NCBI GenBank assembly: GCA_000756795.1
Contig: CCSI01000001.1
Location: 907,548-971,547 of the forward strand
Length of the DNA: 64,000 nt
From: Qipengyuania vulgaris
GTDB taxonomy: Bacteria > Pseudomonadota > Alphaproteobacteria > Sphingomonadales > Sphingomonadaceae
Direction: 5' to 3'
Below the pieces are notes generated by a model that was given only the letters and a program-made list of their open reading frames with translations, did no database searches and was not told the DNA's origin. Of this stretch, positions 9,602 to 18,924 are shown one piece after another. Position numbers and translations under genes: made by a program. Every line of letters starts with the position of its first letter. Positions within the stretch are counted from its first letter, which is position 1.

Positions 9602-10116
9602 TGAAGATCGCCCAGCAGGCCAGCGAGCGGCACGTCCTCAATGTGATCGTCGACAACGAGGCGGGTATCCTTGCGAAGATATCCGGCCTCTTCACCGCCC
9701 GCGGCTACAACATCGACAGTCTGACCGTGGCCGACATTTCCGAAGACCACGCCATCAGCCGCATCACCGTGGTGACCCGCGGGCCGGAGCCGGTCATCGA
9801 CCAGATCCGCGCCCAGCTCGAACGTCTCGTGCCCGTGCACCGGGTCATCGACCTCACCGAAAGCGGCGCGCATGTCGAGCGCGAGCTGGCGCTGGTGAAG
9901 GTGGCGGGAAAGGGAGACGCGCGCGTCGAGGCACTGCGCATAGCCGAACTCTTCCGCGCCAACGTCGTCGACACAACCACCGAAAGCTTCGTGTTCGAGC
10001 TCACCGGCTCGCCCGACAAGGTGGACAGCTTCATCGCCCTGATGCGCGAATTGGGCCTTGTGGAAGTCGGACGTTCAGGCATCGTGGGGATGATGCGTGG
10101 ACCCGGAGCCGAATGA
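9601..10116 (+). CDS. ilvN: Acetolactate synthase small (regulatory) subunit
   Basis: 171 residues from the ATG at 9601. RHVLNVIVDNEAGILAKISGLFTARGYNIDSLTVA is the N-terminal ACT domain that binds valine for feedback inhibition; the second half (VERELALVKVAGKG...LFRANVVDTTTESFVFELTG) is the C-terminal regulatory domain. It activates IlvB and confers inhibition. Coupled to the 98-residue ORF upstream and to the LprI-like gene downstream through ATGATGA overlaps at 10113-10118. Confidence 0.96.
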   Translation: MKIAQQASERHVLNVIVDNEAGILAKISGLFTARGYNIDSLTVADISEDHAISRITVVTRGPEPVIDQIRAQLERLVPVHRVIDLTESGAHVERELALVKVAGKGDARVEALRIAELFRANVVDTTTESFVFELTGSPDKVDSFIALMRELGLVEVGRSGIVGMMRGPGAE

Positions 10117-10544
10117 TGAAAAGAGTAATTTTCGCCGTCTTGCTGGGGTCGCTTGGGGTACCCATCGCGGCGGCAGACCGGTCACATCCGGACCTCGAAA
10201 GCTGCATAGAAGAAGCAGGACCCGTCGATCTGTCGGTCCGTGACTGCTATGTCGAATTGGCTGCCTCCGAAGACGCTCGCCTAAATCAGGCTTGGCGCGA
10301 TTTGATGACCGTGGTGGGAGGAAAGTCTTCGGCTCAGGGGGCTGCTCTACTTGCCGAACAACGGGCTTGGCTCATCTATCGGGACGCTGCTTGCTGGCAC
10401 TACGTCTCATCGACCCCGTCAGGTACGCTCGACCGTCTCCAGCAACAAATGTGCTACTCCGAAATCATTTCGCAACGCGCCGATTACGTCGAGGAGCTTG
10501 CCTCGATGTATCTCGGCATGATGCGCGCTCAATCCGAAGATTAG
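10113..10544 (+). CDS. LprI/DUF1311-like exported protein inside the ilv operon
   Basis: 143 residues from the ATG at 10113, overlapping the ilvN stop. MMKRVIFAVLLGSLGVPIAAA is a signal peptide. The mature part contains LNQAWRDLMTVVG...LLAEQRAWLIYRDAACWHY and a final QMCYSEIISQRADYVEEL, the spacing of the LprI_N (DUF1311) domain, with conserved cysteines (CIEEA, CYVE, CWHY, CYSE) likely forming disulfides in the periplasm. The family includes a lysozyme inhibitor, but many members are uncharacterised. It is out of place between ilvN and ilvC; the next start is 9 bases beyond its stop. Confidence 0.8.
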   Translation: MMKRVIFAVLLGSLGVPIAAADRSHPDLESCIEEAGPVDLSVRDCYVELAASEDARLNQAWRDLMTVVGGKSSAQGAALLAEQRAWLIYRDAACWHYVSSTPSGTLDRLQQQMCYSEIISQRADYVEELASMYLGMMRAQSED

Positions 10545-11588
<1,044 letters not shown>

Positions 11589-11632
11589 CGGGATAGGTCG
11601 CGCCCAGACGTGTTTCTTGGGAGAGGATGCAC

Positions 11633-12232
11633 ATGGGCGCGACCGACGACCTCCATTTCGAATGCCAATGCGGCGCAGTCGCGGGCGAACTCTGCGAAGT
11701 CGGCCCGAAACAGGGCGACCGCTACACCTGCTATTGCAACGATTGCCGCGATTTCCTCCGGCTGATGGACCGCGAGGATGCGCTAGACAGCGCGGGCGGC
11801 TGCTCGGTCTACCAGACACGCGTTGGCCACCTTCATATCGACAAGGGGCTGGACAGCCTGGCCTGCATCAACCTCACCGGCGGCCAATTGCTGCGCTGGT
11901 ATTGCGGGACCTGCCGCACGCCACTGTTCAACACGATGGACAATGGACGCTGGCCTTTCCTCTCGATGGTAACGACCAGCATCGACGAGGAGGCACGTGA
12001 CAGGGTCCTCGGCCCACCGCGCGGCAGTGTTTTCGCCAAATTTGCTACCGGTCCGGATGTGGTCACCCCGCCCGTTTCGGCTTTCACCATGATACGCCGG
12101 GTCATCGCGCGCCTCTTCGCCGACCGTTTTTCCGGCGCGCGCAAGGGCTTCCAGCTGTTCGACCCGGCAAGCGCCGCTCCGATTGCAGAGCCGCGGCTAA
12201 TCGACCCGGATGAGCGTGCCGCGCTAAAGTGA
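11633..12232 (+). CDS. DUF6151 (GFA-like) cysteine-rich protein
   Basis: 199 residues from the ATG at 11633, with GGGAGAGG at 11619-11626 giving better spacing than the ATG at 11627. Cysteine pairs FECQCGAV, YTCYCNDCRDF and WYCGTCRTP match the zinc-binding pattern of glutathione-dependent formaldehyde-activating-enzyme-like (GFA) folds and DUF6151. Probably a cytosolic zinc protein; the reaction is unknown. Confidence 0.7.
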   Translation: MGATDDLHFECQCGAVAGELCEVGPKQGDRYTCYCNDCRDFLRLMDREDALDSAGGCSVYQTRVGHLHIDKGLDSLACINLTGGQLLRWYCGTCRTPLFNTMDNGRWPFLSMVTTSIDEEARDRVLGPPRGSVFAKFATGPDVVTPPVSAFTMIRRVIARLFADRFSGARKGFQLFDPASAAPIAEPRLIDPDERAALK

Positions 12233-12306
12233 CCTCACGGTTTCATACCGTGGAACACTGCCTGCGATCGCGCTTTCCATAGTCAAATCTGAACGGGAGC
12301 CAATGT

Positions 12307-12948
12307 ATGAACAAGCCGCTTGTCGCCCTTGCCCTGACAGCCTCGGCCACGCTGGCCGCAGGCACTATTGCCGCGCAGCAGCCGCAGATTCCCGGACAGG
12401 TCGATGCCTCACGCGTCATTGCGGGCGAATACAAGCTCGACCCTTCGCACACGCTGGTGAGCTGGCAGGTGAGCCATTTCGGCTTCAACGACTATTTCGG
12501 CCTCTTCGGCGATATCGAAGGTACGCTGACCCTCGATCCGACGGACATCGGTGCGACCAGTTTCGACATTACTGTTCCGATCACCAGCGTCGCAGTGCCG
12601 AGCGAAGGCCTGCGCGAACACCTGCTGCGCCCAGGGAAAGAAGGTGCCTCGCCCGATTTCTTCGGACCCGAGCCAGCACCTGCGCGCTTCGTGTCGACTT
12701 CGGTACGCCGCACGAGCAACACCACCGCCGTTGCCTCGGGACAGTTGACGATGAACGGCAATACCGCTCCTGTCACCATGCTGGTGGAGTTCACCGGCGC
12801 GGGCGAAAATCCGATGAGCAAGGCGCAGACCGTAGGCTTCCACGCGCGCGCGACCATCGACCGCACGCAGTGGGGCATCGATTATGCGGCGCCCATGGTC
12901 GGCAGTGACGTGGATCTGGAAATCAGCGCCGCGTTCGAAAAGCAGTAA
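12307..12948 (+). CDS. YceI family periplasmic protein
   Basis: 213 residues. A signal peptide ends near AAGTIAAQQ. The YceI lipocalin-like barrel follows: YKLDPSHTLVSWQVSHFGFNDYFGLFGDIEGTLTLDP and later GFHARATIDRTQWGIDYAAPMVGSDVDLEISAAFE. YceI proteins bind isoprenoid or other lipophilic molecules in the periplasm; the ligand here is unknown. A hairpin follows the gene. Confidence 0.9.
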   Translation: MNKPLVALALTASATLAAGTIAAQQPQIPGQVDASRVIAGEYKLDPSHTLVSWQVSHFGFNDYFGLFGDIEGTLTLDPTDIGATSFDITVPITSVAVPSEGLREHLLRPGKEGASPDFFGPEPAPARFVSTSVRRTSNTTAVASGQLTMNGNTAPVTMLVEFTGAGENPMSKAQTVGFHARATIDRTQWGIDYAAPMVGSDVDLEISAAFEKQ

Positions 12949-12972
12949 GGCCGTTTTCCCCTCGACATCCTC

Positions 12973-13000
12973 ATCGGCAGGCGGCATCCCGCCTGCCGAT
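12973..13000 (+). promoter_or_regulatory. 12-bp hairpin overlapping the next start codon
   Basis: ATCGGCAGGCGG (12973-12984) pairs perfectly with CCGCCTGCCGAT (12989-13000) around CATC. There is no T-tract. The ATG at 12999 lies in the 3' arm, so the hairpin could both end the upstream message and hide the start codon of the next gene. Confidence 0.55.
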
Positions 13001-13595
13001 GGGGGACGCACACACCAACAAGCTGCTCTACGTGCTCTGCGCGATTGCCTTCGCCGCGGTCATCTTCAACCAGCTGACCCGCGAACGCTCGCCCGCTTAT
13101 GAGCCACAGTCGAGCCTCGACGAGATCACCCGCTACACCCGCGCGACGCTCGAGGACTTGCAAGAGCGCTCGATCACGCAGAACCAGGAATTCTGCGGCG
13201 TTGTCTATGAAGACGAGGCGGGCGACCTCCATACCTCCAGAATTTATGATGGCACACGCGCGACCTGCGCTTTCGACTGGGGCCTCCCGCTCGGCAACAA
13301 TGTCGTTGCCAGCTTCCACACGCATGGCGGCTACGACGTCGGGTTCGACAGCGAAATGCCTTCAATTGAGGACCTCGCCAGCGATATCGATGCGCGCATC
13401 TACGGCTTCATTTCCACCCCGGGCGGTCGTCTCTGGCAAACCGACTGGCGAGAAGAAACCGCAACCCAGATTTGCGGCGAAGGCTGCCTCAAGCAGGACC
13501 CGCGCTATGCCGGTACGCAGAAAGAGCGGCTTGCCCTCTCCTACACATTCGATGACTTGCAGACGCGCGGTGGCTACGGCACTCGGGCGGAGTGA
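12999..13595 (+). CDS. DUF4329 protein with a JAMM-like motif
   Basis: 198 residues from the ATG at 12999. After a short N-terminal region, LLYVLCAIAFAAVIF is a membrane anchor. The remainder contains FCGVVYEDEAGD and NVVASFHTHGGYD...EMPSIEDLASD. The HTH followed by SxxD resembles the zinc-binding H-x-H...S-x-x-D of JAMM/MPN metallopeptidases and fits the DUF4329 family. Two further cysteines (ICGEGCLKQD) may form a disulfide, placing the domain in the periplasm. The start codon is uncertain because of the hairpin. Confidence 0.7.
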   Translation: MGDAHTNKLLYVLCAIAFAAVIFNQLTRERSPAYEPQSSLDEITRYTRATLEDLQERSITQNQEFCGVVYEDEAGDLHTSRIYDGTRATCAFDWGLPLGNNVVASFHTHGGYDVGFDSEMPSIEDLASDIDARIYGFISTPGGRLWQTDWREETATQICGEGCLKQDPRYAGTQKERLALSYTFDDLQTRGGYGTRAE

Positions 13596-14740
13596 GACTG
13601 TCCGATTGCCATAACATCGACGATTTTCGCACGCTGGCGAAGAAGCGACTGCCGTGGCCGGTGTTCGACTATATCGACGGCGCAGCGGATGACGAGCTGA
13701 CCAAAGCGCGCAACACCAGCGCCTTCGACGATGTCGACCTTGTGCCCGACGTGCTGGCGGGCGTGGAAACCATCGACACCAGCTGCACCATCATGGGCTG
13801 CCGCAGCGAACTGCCACTGATGCTCAGCCCGACCGCGCTCCAGCGTGCTTTCCACCGCGACGGCGAGCGGGCAGTGGCACAGGCGGCCGAGAAGTTCGGC
13901 GTGTGGTTCGGCATCTCCAGCCTCGCCACGCACTCCATCGAGGAAATCGCCGCGCTCACCAGCGCGCCCAAGCTTTTCCAGCTCTACGTCCACAAGGACA
14001 AGGGGTTAAACGCAAGCATGATAGAGCGCTGCAAGGCCGCCGACTTCGATGCCTTGGCGCTGACAGTGGACACAATCGTTTCGGGCAAGCGCGAGCGGTG
14101 CCTGCGCTCGGGCTTCACCACTCCGCCCCGCTTTTCGGCCAGTTCGCTGTGGAGCTACGCCACGCGCCCGCGCTGGACGCTGGACTATGTCTTCGGACCA
14201 AAATTCCGCCTGCCCAATCTCGACGGCTATGTCAGCGAAGGCACCGGCAAGGCGGTGAGCATCCAGGAATACTTCAATACCATGCTCGACACAGGCATGG
14301 ACTGGGACACCGCCGCTCGCATTCGGCAGGACTGGGGCGGGACCTTTGCCCTCAAGGGCGTGATGAGCGCAGCCGATGCGCGCCGTGCGGTGGATATCGG
14401 GGCCGATGCCATCTGGATTTCCAACCATGGCGGCCGGCAATTGGATGGCAGCCGTGCGCCCTTCGACCAGCTGAAGGAAATCGTCGACGAGGTCGGCGGG
14501 GAAATCGAAATCATCCTCGACGGCGGTGTCAGGCGCGGTACGCATGTGATGAAAGCCCAAGCCATGGGGGCGACCGCGGCGTCCGGCGGCAGGCTCTACC
14601 TTTATGCTCTGGCGGCAGCGGGGCAAGATGGTGTCGAACGCGCCCTCACTATCCTGAAGGAAGAAATCGAGCGCGCCATGCGCCTCATGGGCGTCACCAG
14701 CGTGCAACAATTGAACCGCGAGCGGCTGCGCTTTCGATAA
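13592..14740 (+). CDS. FMN-dependent alpha-hydroxy-acid oxidizing protein
   Basis: 382 residues from a GTG at 13592, overlapping the previous stop. Family TIM-barrel motifs: DYIDGAADDE, LMLSPTALQRAFHRDGE, QLYVHKDK, LTVDTIVSGKRERCLR and the catalytic-base motif WISNHGGRQLDGS; LDGGVRRGTHVMKA binds FMN phosphate. Similar to L-lactate dehydrogenase (LldD), glycolate and mandelate oxidases; the substrate cannot be told from sequence alone. Confidence 0.9.
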   Translation: MRLSDCHNIDDFRTLAKKRLPWPVFDYIDGAADDELTKARNTSAFDDVDLVPDVLAGVETIDTSCTIMGCRSELPLMLSPTALQRAFHRDGERAVAQAAEKFGVWFGISSLATHSIEEIAALTSAPKLFQLYVHKDKGLNASMIERCKAADFDALALTVDTIVSGKRERCLRSGFTTPPRFSASSLWSYATRPRWTLDYVFGPKFRLPNLDGYVSEGTGKAVSIQEYFNTMLDTGMDWDTAARIRQDWGGTFALKGVMSAADARRAVDIGADAIWISNHGGRQLDGSRAPFDQLKEIVDEVGGEIEIILDGGVRRGTHVMKAQAMGATAASGGRLYLYALAAAGQDGVERALTILKEEIERAMRLMGVTSVQQLNRERLRFR

Positions 14741-14780
14741 TTTCGCAAACTCGCGCTTGAATTCGCGGCAATATTGCGCA

Positions 14781-14840
14781 ATGCACAATGCCATGACCCG
14801 CATCGGAACCCTACTGCGACTTACCCGCCCTTGGGCGTGA
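14781..14840 (+). CDS. Candidate leuA leader peptide
   Basis: A 19-codon frame, ATG at 14781 to TGA at 14838-14840, reads MHNAMTRIGTLLRLTRPWA. It has three leucines in four codons (CTA CTG CGA CTT), including the probably rare CTA and CTT, and lies 80 bases before leuA. This is the arrangement of a ribosome-mediated attenuator. No good ribosome binding site is visible; translation may begin at the second ATG (14793). Not a certain gene. Confidence 0.5.
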   Translation: MHNAMTRIGTLLRLTRPWA

Positions 14841-14879
14841 CACAGGCGTGCCATCAGGGTGCGCCGCGCACCCAAGGGC
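14827..14879 (+). promoter_or_regulatory. Mutually exclusive RNA stems before leuA
   Basis: GCCCTTGGG (14827-14835, last codons of the leader) can pair with CCCAAGGGC (14871-14879). Alternatively GGGTGCG (14857-14863) pairs with CGCACCC (14867-14873). The two pairings share bases 14871-14873, as expected of an attenuator switch. No T-tract follows, so any control may be rho- or translation-based. Confidence 0.45.
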
Positions 14880-14919
14880 AGACCCCGCGATAAGCCGCCA
14901 CCGATACGAGTACTTACCC

Positions 14920-16602
14920 ATGTCCATGCTCAAGAACCCGAGCGTCAAATATTCGCCCTTCCCGCAGGTCCCGCTTGGCGACCGGCAATGGCCCACACGC
15001 ACCATCACTGCCCCGCCCCGGTGGCTCTCGACCGACCTTCGCGACGGCAACCAGGCGATTGTCGACCCGATGGATGCGCACAAGAAGAACCGCTTCTTCG
15101 ACCTGCTTGTCGAGGTTGGCGTGAAGGAAATCGAGGTCGGCTTCCCCAGCGCGGGCGCGACCGAGTTCGATTTCATCTCCGGCCTCGTGAAGTCGGGCCG
15201 CATCCCTGACGACGTCATCGTGCAGGTACTGACGCAGAGCCGCGAAGACCTCATCCGCACCAGCTTCGCCAGCCTCACCGGTGCACGGGCGGCCATCGTC
15301 CACCTCTACAACGCCGTCAGCCCCGCTTGGCGCGAGGTCGTCTTCAGCATGACCAGGGATCAGGTGCGCGATATCGCGGTGCACGGCGCGAAGGTCATGC
15401 GCGACGAGGCGGGCATGCAGCCCGGTACCGACTGGCATTTCCAGTATTCGCCGGAGACCTTCTCGACCGCCGAGCTCGATTTCAGCCTCGAGGTCTGCGA
15501 GGCGGTGATGGAAGTCCTCGCCCCCACGCCCGAACATCCCATCATCCTCAACCTGCCCGCCACGGTCGAGGCGGCGACACCGAACATCTACGCCGACCAA
15601 GTCGAGTATTTTATCCGCAACCTGCCGAACCGCGAGAGCGCGGTCATCTCCCTCCACACGCATAACGACCGCGGCACGGGCGTGGCGGCAGCCGAACTCG
15701 CGTTGATGGCGGGCGCGGACCGCGTCGAAGGCTGCCTGTTCGGCAATGGCGAGCGCACGGGCAATTGCTGCCTCGTGACGATGGCGCTCAACATGTACAC
15801 GCAAGGCGTCGACCCGAAGCTCGACTTCTCCGATATCGACCGCGTCATTGAGACGGTGGAATATTGCAACGAATTGCCGGTACACCAGCGCCACCCCTAT
15901 GGCGGCGAGCTGGTCTACACAGCCTTCTCCGGCAGCCACCAGGACGCCATCAAGAAGGGCTTCGCCGCGAACGAGCGCCAGAACGACCCGCACTGGCGCG
16001 TGCCCTACCTCCCCATCGACCCCGCAGACCTCGGACGCAGCTACGAAGCCGTCATCCGCGTCAATTCGCAGTCGGGCAAAGGCGGGTTTGCGTGGGTGCT
16101 CGAGCAGGACCAGGGCCTCAAGCTGCCGAAGAAGATGCAGGCCGATTTCAGCCCGCACGTCCAGCGCATGGCCGACGACCTCGGCCGCGAACTCAATGCT
16201 GCCGACATCTGGCAGGCGTTCAAACAGGCCTATCACGTCCAGACCGAGGAAAAGCACTTCCAGTTGGTCGACTATGAAGAGCGCCGCGCGATGGACGGCA
16301 CGCGCCTGTTCAGCGGCACGATTGCCGTGAAGGGACAGGAGCAGAGCGTCTCTGGCCGCGGCAACGGCCTTATCTCATCCGTCCTCTCGACCATCGAGGA
16401 CAGCTTCGGCCTCGCCTTGGAAATCGTCGACTACACCGAACACGCGCTCACAACCGGGCGCGACAGCCGGGCAGCGGCCTATCTCGAATGCCGGACACCC
16501 GATGGGCGGACCATCTGGGGCGTAGGCATCGACGAGGACGTCGCAACCGCCAGTGTACGCGCGGTCCTCAGCGCGGCCAATTCCGCGGTTTCTGACGCAT
16601 GA
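14920..16602 (+). CDS. leuA: 2-isopropylmalate synthase
   Basis: 560 residues from the ATG at 14920 (MSMLKNPSVKYSPFPQ). Condenses acetyl-CoA and 2-ketoisovalerate in the first step of leucine synthesis. The long form resembles actinobacterial LeuA. RWLSTDLRDGNQAI holds the metal and substrate residues; SLHTHNDRGTGVAAAELALMAGADRVEGCLFGNGERTGN is the conserved HxH and NGERxGN region; the C-terminal ~130 residues form the leucine-binding regulatory domain. The upstream in-frame ATG at 14848 lies within the attenuator-like structures and is rejected. Confidence 0.96.
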   Translation: MSMLKNPSVKYSPFPQVPLGDRQWPTRTITAPPRWLSTDLRDGNQAIVDPMDAHKKNRFFDLLVEVGVKEIEVGFPSAGATEFDFISGLVKSGRIPDDVIVQVLTQSREDLIRTSFASLTGARAAIVHLYNAVSPAWREVVFSMTRDQVRDIAVHGAKVMRDEAGMQPGTDWHFQYSPETFSTAELDFSLEVCEAVMEVLAPTPEHPIILNLPATVEAATPNIYADQVEYFIRNLPNRESAVISLHTHNDRGTGVAAAELALMAGADRVEGCLFGNGERTGNCCLVTMALNMYTQGVDPKLDFSDIDRVIETVEYCNELPVHQRHPYGGELVYTAFSGSHQDAIKKGFAANERQNDPHWRVPYLPIDPADLGRSYEAVIRVNSQSGKGGFAWVLEQDQGLKLPKKMQADFSPHVQRMADDLGRELNAADIWQAFKQAYHVQTEEKHFQLVDYEERRAMDGTRLFSGTIAVKGQEQSVSGRGNGLISSVLSTIEDSFGLALEIVDYTEHALTTGRDSRAAAYLECRTPDGRTIWGVGIDEDVATASVRAVLSAANSAVSDA

Positions 16603-16684
16603 ATTGAATAATTAAGTCCAGTTTTGGGCCAGATGTCGGATACGTACTTTGCGAACTGGGTATTTTTCGACTACCTACTGGCTC

Positions 16685-17497
16685 ATGGGCGATTTGGGGG
16701 CACCTGCGCATGCTTATGTCGTAAAGGCGGCAGAACTGCCTGCGCTTTACTTCCTCGACGAGGCTCACCCTCGTCCGCTCGAGCTCGAATGGATCAATCG
16801 CGGCACCGACCAGAAGCTGCGGCGCACCACTATCGAAATGTTGCTCCGAACGCTGTTCGCCAAGGCGCAGACCCCCAGTGTCAAGAAGCTCCACGATTCC
16901 GCAGGGCTGCGCGCCAACTTCCGTAGCGAGCGCGAGCGTGAGCGTTTTTCGCGGGCGTTTTCAAAGGCTCTCGACGAGATGGCGCGTGACCGCCAGCACC
17001 TCCTCACCGCCGTATTCGACAAGCCCGAAGCTGCCAGCCGTACCGTAGAAGCACTTGCTGAAGACGGCGTGCCCGAGGACGCCATCGCCATGCTCTGGCG
17101 GGCAAGCGAGTATCTTGAGGAAAAATACGAGCCCGCACGCGGCCACAGCCCGGGGACCGTCGCGGGGACGATCACAGGCGCGGGCGTGGCGGGTGCCATG
17201 CTCGGCGTGGGGATGCTGATGATACCCGGACTTGGCCCGGTCGCTGTGGCCGGAGCAATGACCAGCGCAGCGATCGGCCCGGTTGCTGCAGTCAGCGGCG
17301 TTATCGGCGCGACCGGCGGCGCGATCGCGAAAATGCTGACCGATCACGATGTCGATGGAGTTTCAGCAACTCTCTACGAACGCGAGATAAAGAAGGGCAA
17401 GATTTTTGTTTCCATCGATACGAGCTATGACGGAATTGAACCGGAAAAGGTCCGCAGCCTGCTCAATGCCCATGGGGGACATCGGCCGGAAGGGTAA
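16685..17497 (+). CDS. YflT-like stress domain protein with glycine-zipper region
   Basis: 270 residues from the ATG at 16685 (the frame also has a TTG at 16649). The middle VFDKPEAASRTVEALAEDGVPEDAIAMLW resembles the heat-induced stress protein YflT/17M domain. It is followed by a ~65-residue Gly/Ala-rich hydrophobic stretch (GTITGAGVAGAMLGVGMLMIPG and on) typical of glycine zippers that insert into or lie on membranes. The C-terminus (EIKKGKIFVSIDTSYDGIEPEKVRSLLNAHG) looks like a repeat of the stress-type fold. The N-terminal 110 residues are not recognised. Confidence 0.6.
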   Translation: MGDLGAPAHAYVVKAAELPALYFLDEAHPRPLELEWINRGTDQKLRRTTIEMLLRTLFAKAQTPSVKKLHDSAGLRANFRSERERERFSRAFSKALDEMARDRQHLLTAVFDKPEAASRTVEALAEDGVPEDAIAMLWRASEYLEEKYEPARGHSPGTVAGTITGAGVAGAMLGVGMLMIPGLGPVAVAGAMTSAAIGPVAAVSGVIGATGGAIAKMLTDHDVDGVSATLYEREIKKGKIFVSIDTSYDGIEPEKVRSLLNAHGGHRPEG

Positions 17498-17576
17498 TCA
17501 CGGTTCGCAAGTGAACCAGAACCAAAAAAGAAAACAAACGGTCGCGATGGAGAAGTTTCTTTAGGGAGGCCATCGC

Positions 17577-18755
17577 ATGCCCCTTTCGAATGTGGTCGAC
17601 GAGGAAGGATTCCTCGTCGTGCACGGAAGCCAAAGCTACAAGTCCGAGGTTTTTCGCGAGACGCTTTCGGGCATACTCCTGGTCGAACGGAAGAACCTGC
17701 CTGCGCAGGGCATGCTATGGATTATCATGGTGCTCGCCGCCATGCGCATGCCCAACGCCGACTTCTTCTTCCTTCCCCTGATGCTTCGGCTGTTCGCCCT
17801 CATCAACACACGCTTCGGGGCGCACTGGCTGGGAACGGCCATCGAGCGCGGCAAACCCATCAAGAAGCAACTTGCATTTGCCGTGTTCGCGATGGCCATC
17901 GGCGGGGCAAGCTGGGGGTATATGCTCGCAGCAGTGATGAGCGATCCGATCGTTCACCCGTCCCGCCTCATTCTGGGGGGCGGCACGCTGGTCGGGGTCA
18001 GCCTCATCACCGCCATCGTCGGCCCCGCACACCGGCTTCTCTTCGCATTCCTCGCCGGGTTCGTTTTGACGGCAATTATTGGCATGTGGATTTGGGAAAC
18101 AACGATGCTTCTGCCCGCCACGCTGGCGACAATCTGCATGTCGCTGGTGTTCCTGGCTTTTGCCTATGCGCAGTCCGGGCAACGAATTCTCACTTCCCAG
18201 ACCCTGGTCGAAAACCGCATCCTGTCCGAGGAGTTGGCTGACTCGTTGGCACATGCCGAGTTTCTCGCCTACCGCGACCCGCTGACTGGGCTGATGAACC
18301 GCCGCGCGTTTTTCGAGTGCGTCAACGGCAATGCCACTCCCGGCGATCGCTTCCTGCTCTCGCTCGACCTCGACAATTTCAAGAGCATCAATGACCGCTT
18401 CGGGCATGCTGTTGGCGACAAGGTGCTGGTGAAGGTTGGCAAAGCTATCAAGTACACCCAACAATCCCTGCCGGACGGCGATCATTGTGCCGTCCGCCTC
18501 GGCGGCGAGGAATTCGTCATGCTGCTCGACACGAACAACCGCGAAGTCGCTGGCAAGGCGGCAGAAGACCTGCGCTGTGCTATCGAGAATATCGCGGCAA
18601 GCCTCGACCTGCCGGGCCTGGCGACCACCTGTTCCATCGGCCTGTCGCGCTGGCACAGCGGCACTGGCATCGACGAGGTCCTCTCGGAAGCCGACAGCCT
18701 GCTCTACAAAGCCAAGGCACGCGGACGGAACCGGGTGGAAAACACGGCCGCCTGA
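17577..18755 (+). CDS. Membrane-bound diguanylate cyclase (GGDEF)
   Basis: 392 residues, AGGGAGG lying upstream of the ATG. About six hydrophobic helices occupy residues 45-210, then a short linker and a GGDEF domain: YRDPLTGLMNRRAFFE, LLSLDLDNFKSINDRFGHAVGDKVL and the active site RLGGEEFVMLLD. GGEEF supports activity in making c-di-GMP. The feedback I-site RxxD is not conserved (DGDH occupies the position), so product inhibition at that site is unlikely. The PilZ protein in this window is a possible receptor. Confidence 0.93.
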   Translation: MPLSNVVDEEGFLVVHGSQSYKSEVFRETLSGILLVERKNLPAQGMLWIIMVLAAMRMPNADFFFLPLMLRLFALINTRFGAHWLGTAIERGKPIKKQLAFAVFAMAIGGASWGYMLAAVMSDPIVHPSRLILGGGTLVGVSLITAIVGPAHRLLFAFLAGFVLTAIIGMWIWETTMLLPATLATICMSLVFLAFAYAQSGQRILTSQTLVENRILSEELADSLAHAEFLAYRDPLTGLMNRRAFFECVNGNATPGDRFLLSLDLDNFKSINDRFGHAVGDKVLVKVGKAIKYTQQSLPDGDHCAVRLGGEEFVMLLDTNNREVAGKAAEDLRCAIENIAASLDLPGLATTCSIGLSRWHSGTGIDEVLSEADSLLYKAKARGRNRVENTAA

Positions 18756-18924
18756 AAAGTGGCTTTCCTACAATAAGACCGCCACGTAGCAGGACCGCGT
18801 GCCAACTGACAGACTATTCCAAATCGCCATGGTTTCCGCGGCTTTCGCAGGCTTCTTTGCTTTTTGCCCTAGACCGTGTTCCAAGTGTTCCAAGCTGTAG
18901 GAATGGCCTGAGAGGAGCCGCGAC

